From: Methylacidiphilum sp.
GTDB lineage: Bacteria > Verrucomicrobiota > Verrucomicrobiia > CAIQCK01
Reading direction: 5' to 3'
DNA: 5,135 bases
Assembly: GCA_020718125.1 (NCBI GenBank)
Contig: DYDC01000214.1
Coordinates: 1 to 5,135, forward strand
A program made the translations under genes and the position numbers. This document shows, piece after piece, positions 5,074-5,135 of this stretch (the stretch's first letter is position 1; the number at the start of each line of letters is the position of its first letter). Below the pieces are notes generated by a model. The model had not been told where the DNA came from. It saw nothing but the letters and a program-made list of their open reading frames with translations, and did no database searches.

Positions 5074-5135
5074 TCGTCCTGACGGGGGTGGATGGGCAGC
5101 GTGAGGCGCAGGTCTTGCCGTCCCCGCAGGGGTGC

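Larger units (their letters stand above)
4812..5135. other. Stretch without a supportable gene, upstream of the methyltransferase
   Basis: Several short frames are open on both strands (for example, on the minus strand, one ending WFQLSAGHIRNEQQRR...RML at about 4840), but none has a start, a ribosome-binding site and a recognisable domain together. On the plus strand the frame from about 5026 to the edge is also open (VNSGYDVPKQETQAG...). These may be remnants of a gene or repeat element continuing to the right. The stretch should contain the methyltransferase promoter, but I see no convincing -35/-10 pair. Confidence 0.5.

Noticed and set aside
5122..5135. Hairpin CCCC-GCA-GGGG near the right edge as a terminator
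   Set aside because: The stem is only four bases and there is no T-run before the window ends.
1..5135. CRISPR array, tRNA, rRNA, riboswitch or origin
   Set aside because: I saw no regularly spaced repeats, no tRNA- or rRNA-like sequence and no conserved aptamer core anywhere in the window.

Overview
The window looks like a bacterial chromosomal stretch devoted to cell-surface glycan synthesis. It is GC-rich and has clear bacterial gene structure with no introns. The DUF5989-type mini membrane protein, the style of the family-2 glycosyltransferases (GT2) and the often weak ribosome-binding sites fit the Verrucomicrobiota/Planctomycetota group. That placement is an inference from family knowledge and was not tested by any search.

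Layout, left to right. Bases 1 to about 135 are one end of an IS30-type insertion sequence: the first 20 codons of its transposase on the minus strand, a good ribosome-binding site, and a terminal region with a short dyad. The element lies against the C-terminal part of a GT2 gene on the plus strand (to 489), whose N-terminal half is missing. A 52-residue single-helix membrane protein (565-723, minus) converges on that fragment. About 400 bases with no convincing gene follow. Next comes a 569-residue polytopic membrane protein (1129-2838, plus) that resembles GT-C glycosyltransferases. After 108 bases comes a DPM1/GtrB-like polyprenyl-phosphate glycosyltransferase (2947-3921, plus), split by one in-frame TGA at codon 120, where relatives usually carry tryptophan. 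A zinc-ribbon SAM-dependent methyltransferase (3945-4811, minus) converges on it, and a perfect 6-bp-stem hairpin lies across the junction. The last 324 bases have no gene I can support.

How the genes could work together (inference): a GtrB/DPM1-like enzyme loads a sugar onto a polyprenyl phosphate, a GT-C-like membrane protein uses such a donor on the outer face of the membrane, and the methyltransferase modifies a sugar or another small metabolite. Two of the glycosyltransferase genes appear broken, one by an insertion sequence and one by a nonsense codon, so the locus may be decaying or strain-variable. Two 8-base G tracts, one inside the methyltransferase gene and one inside a possible promoter spacer of the small membrane protein, are candidate slippage sites. 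I found no CRISPR array, rRNA or tRNA, and nothing that amounts to a clearly new biological system. The TGA-split glycosyltransferase is the point most worth checking.
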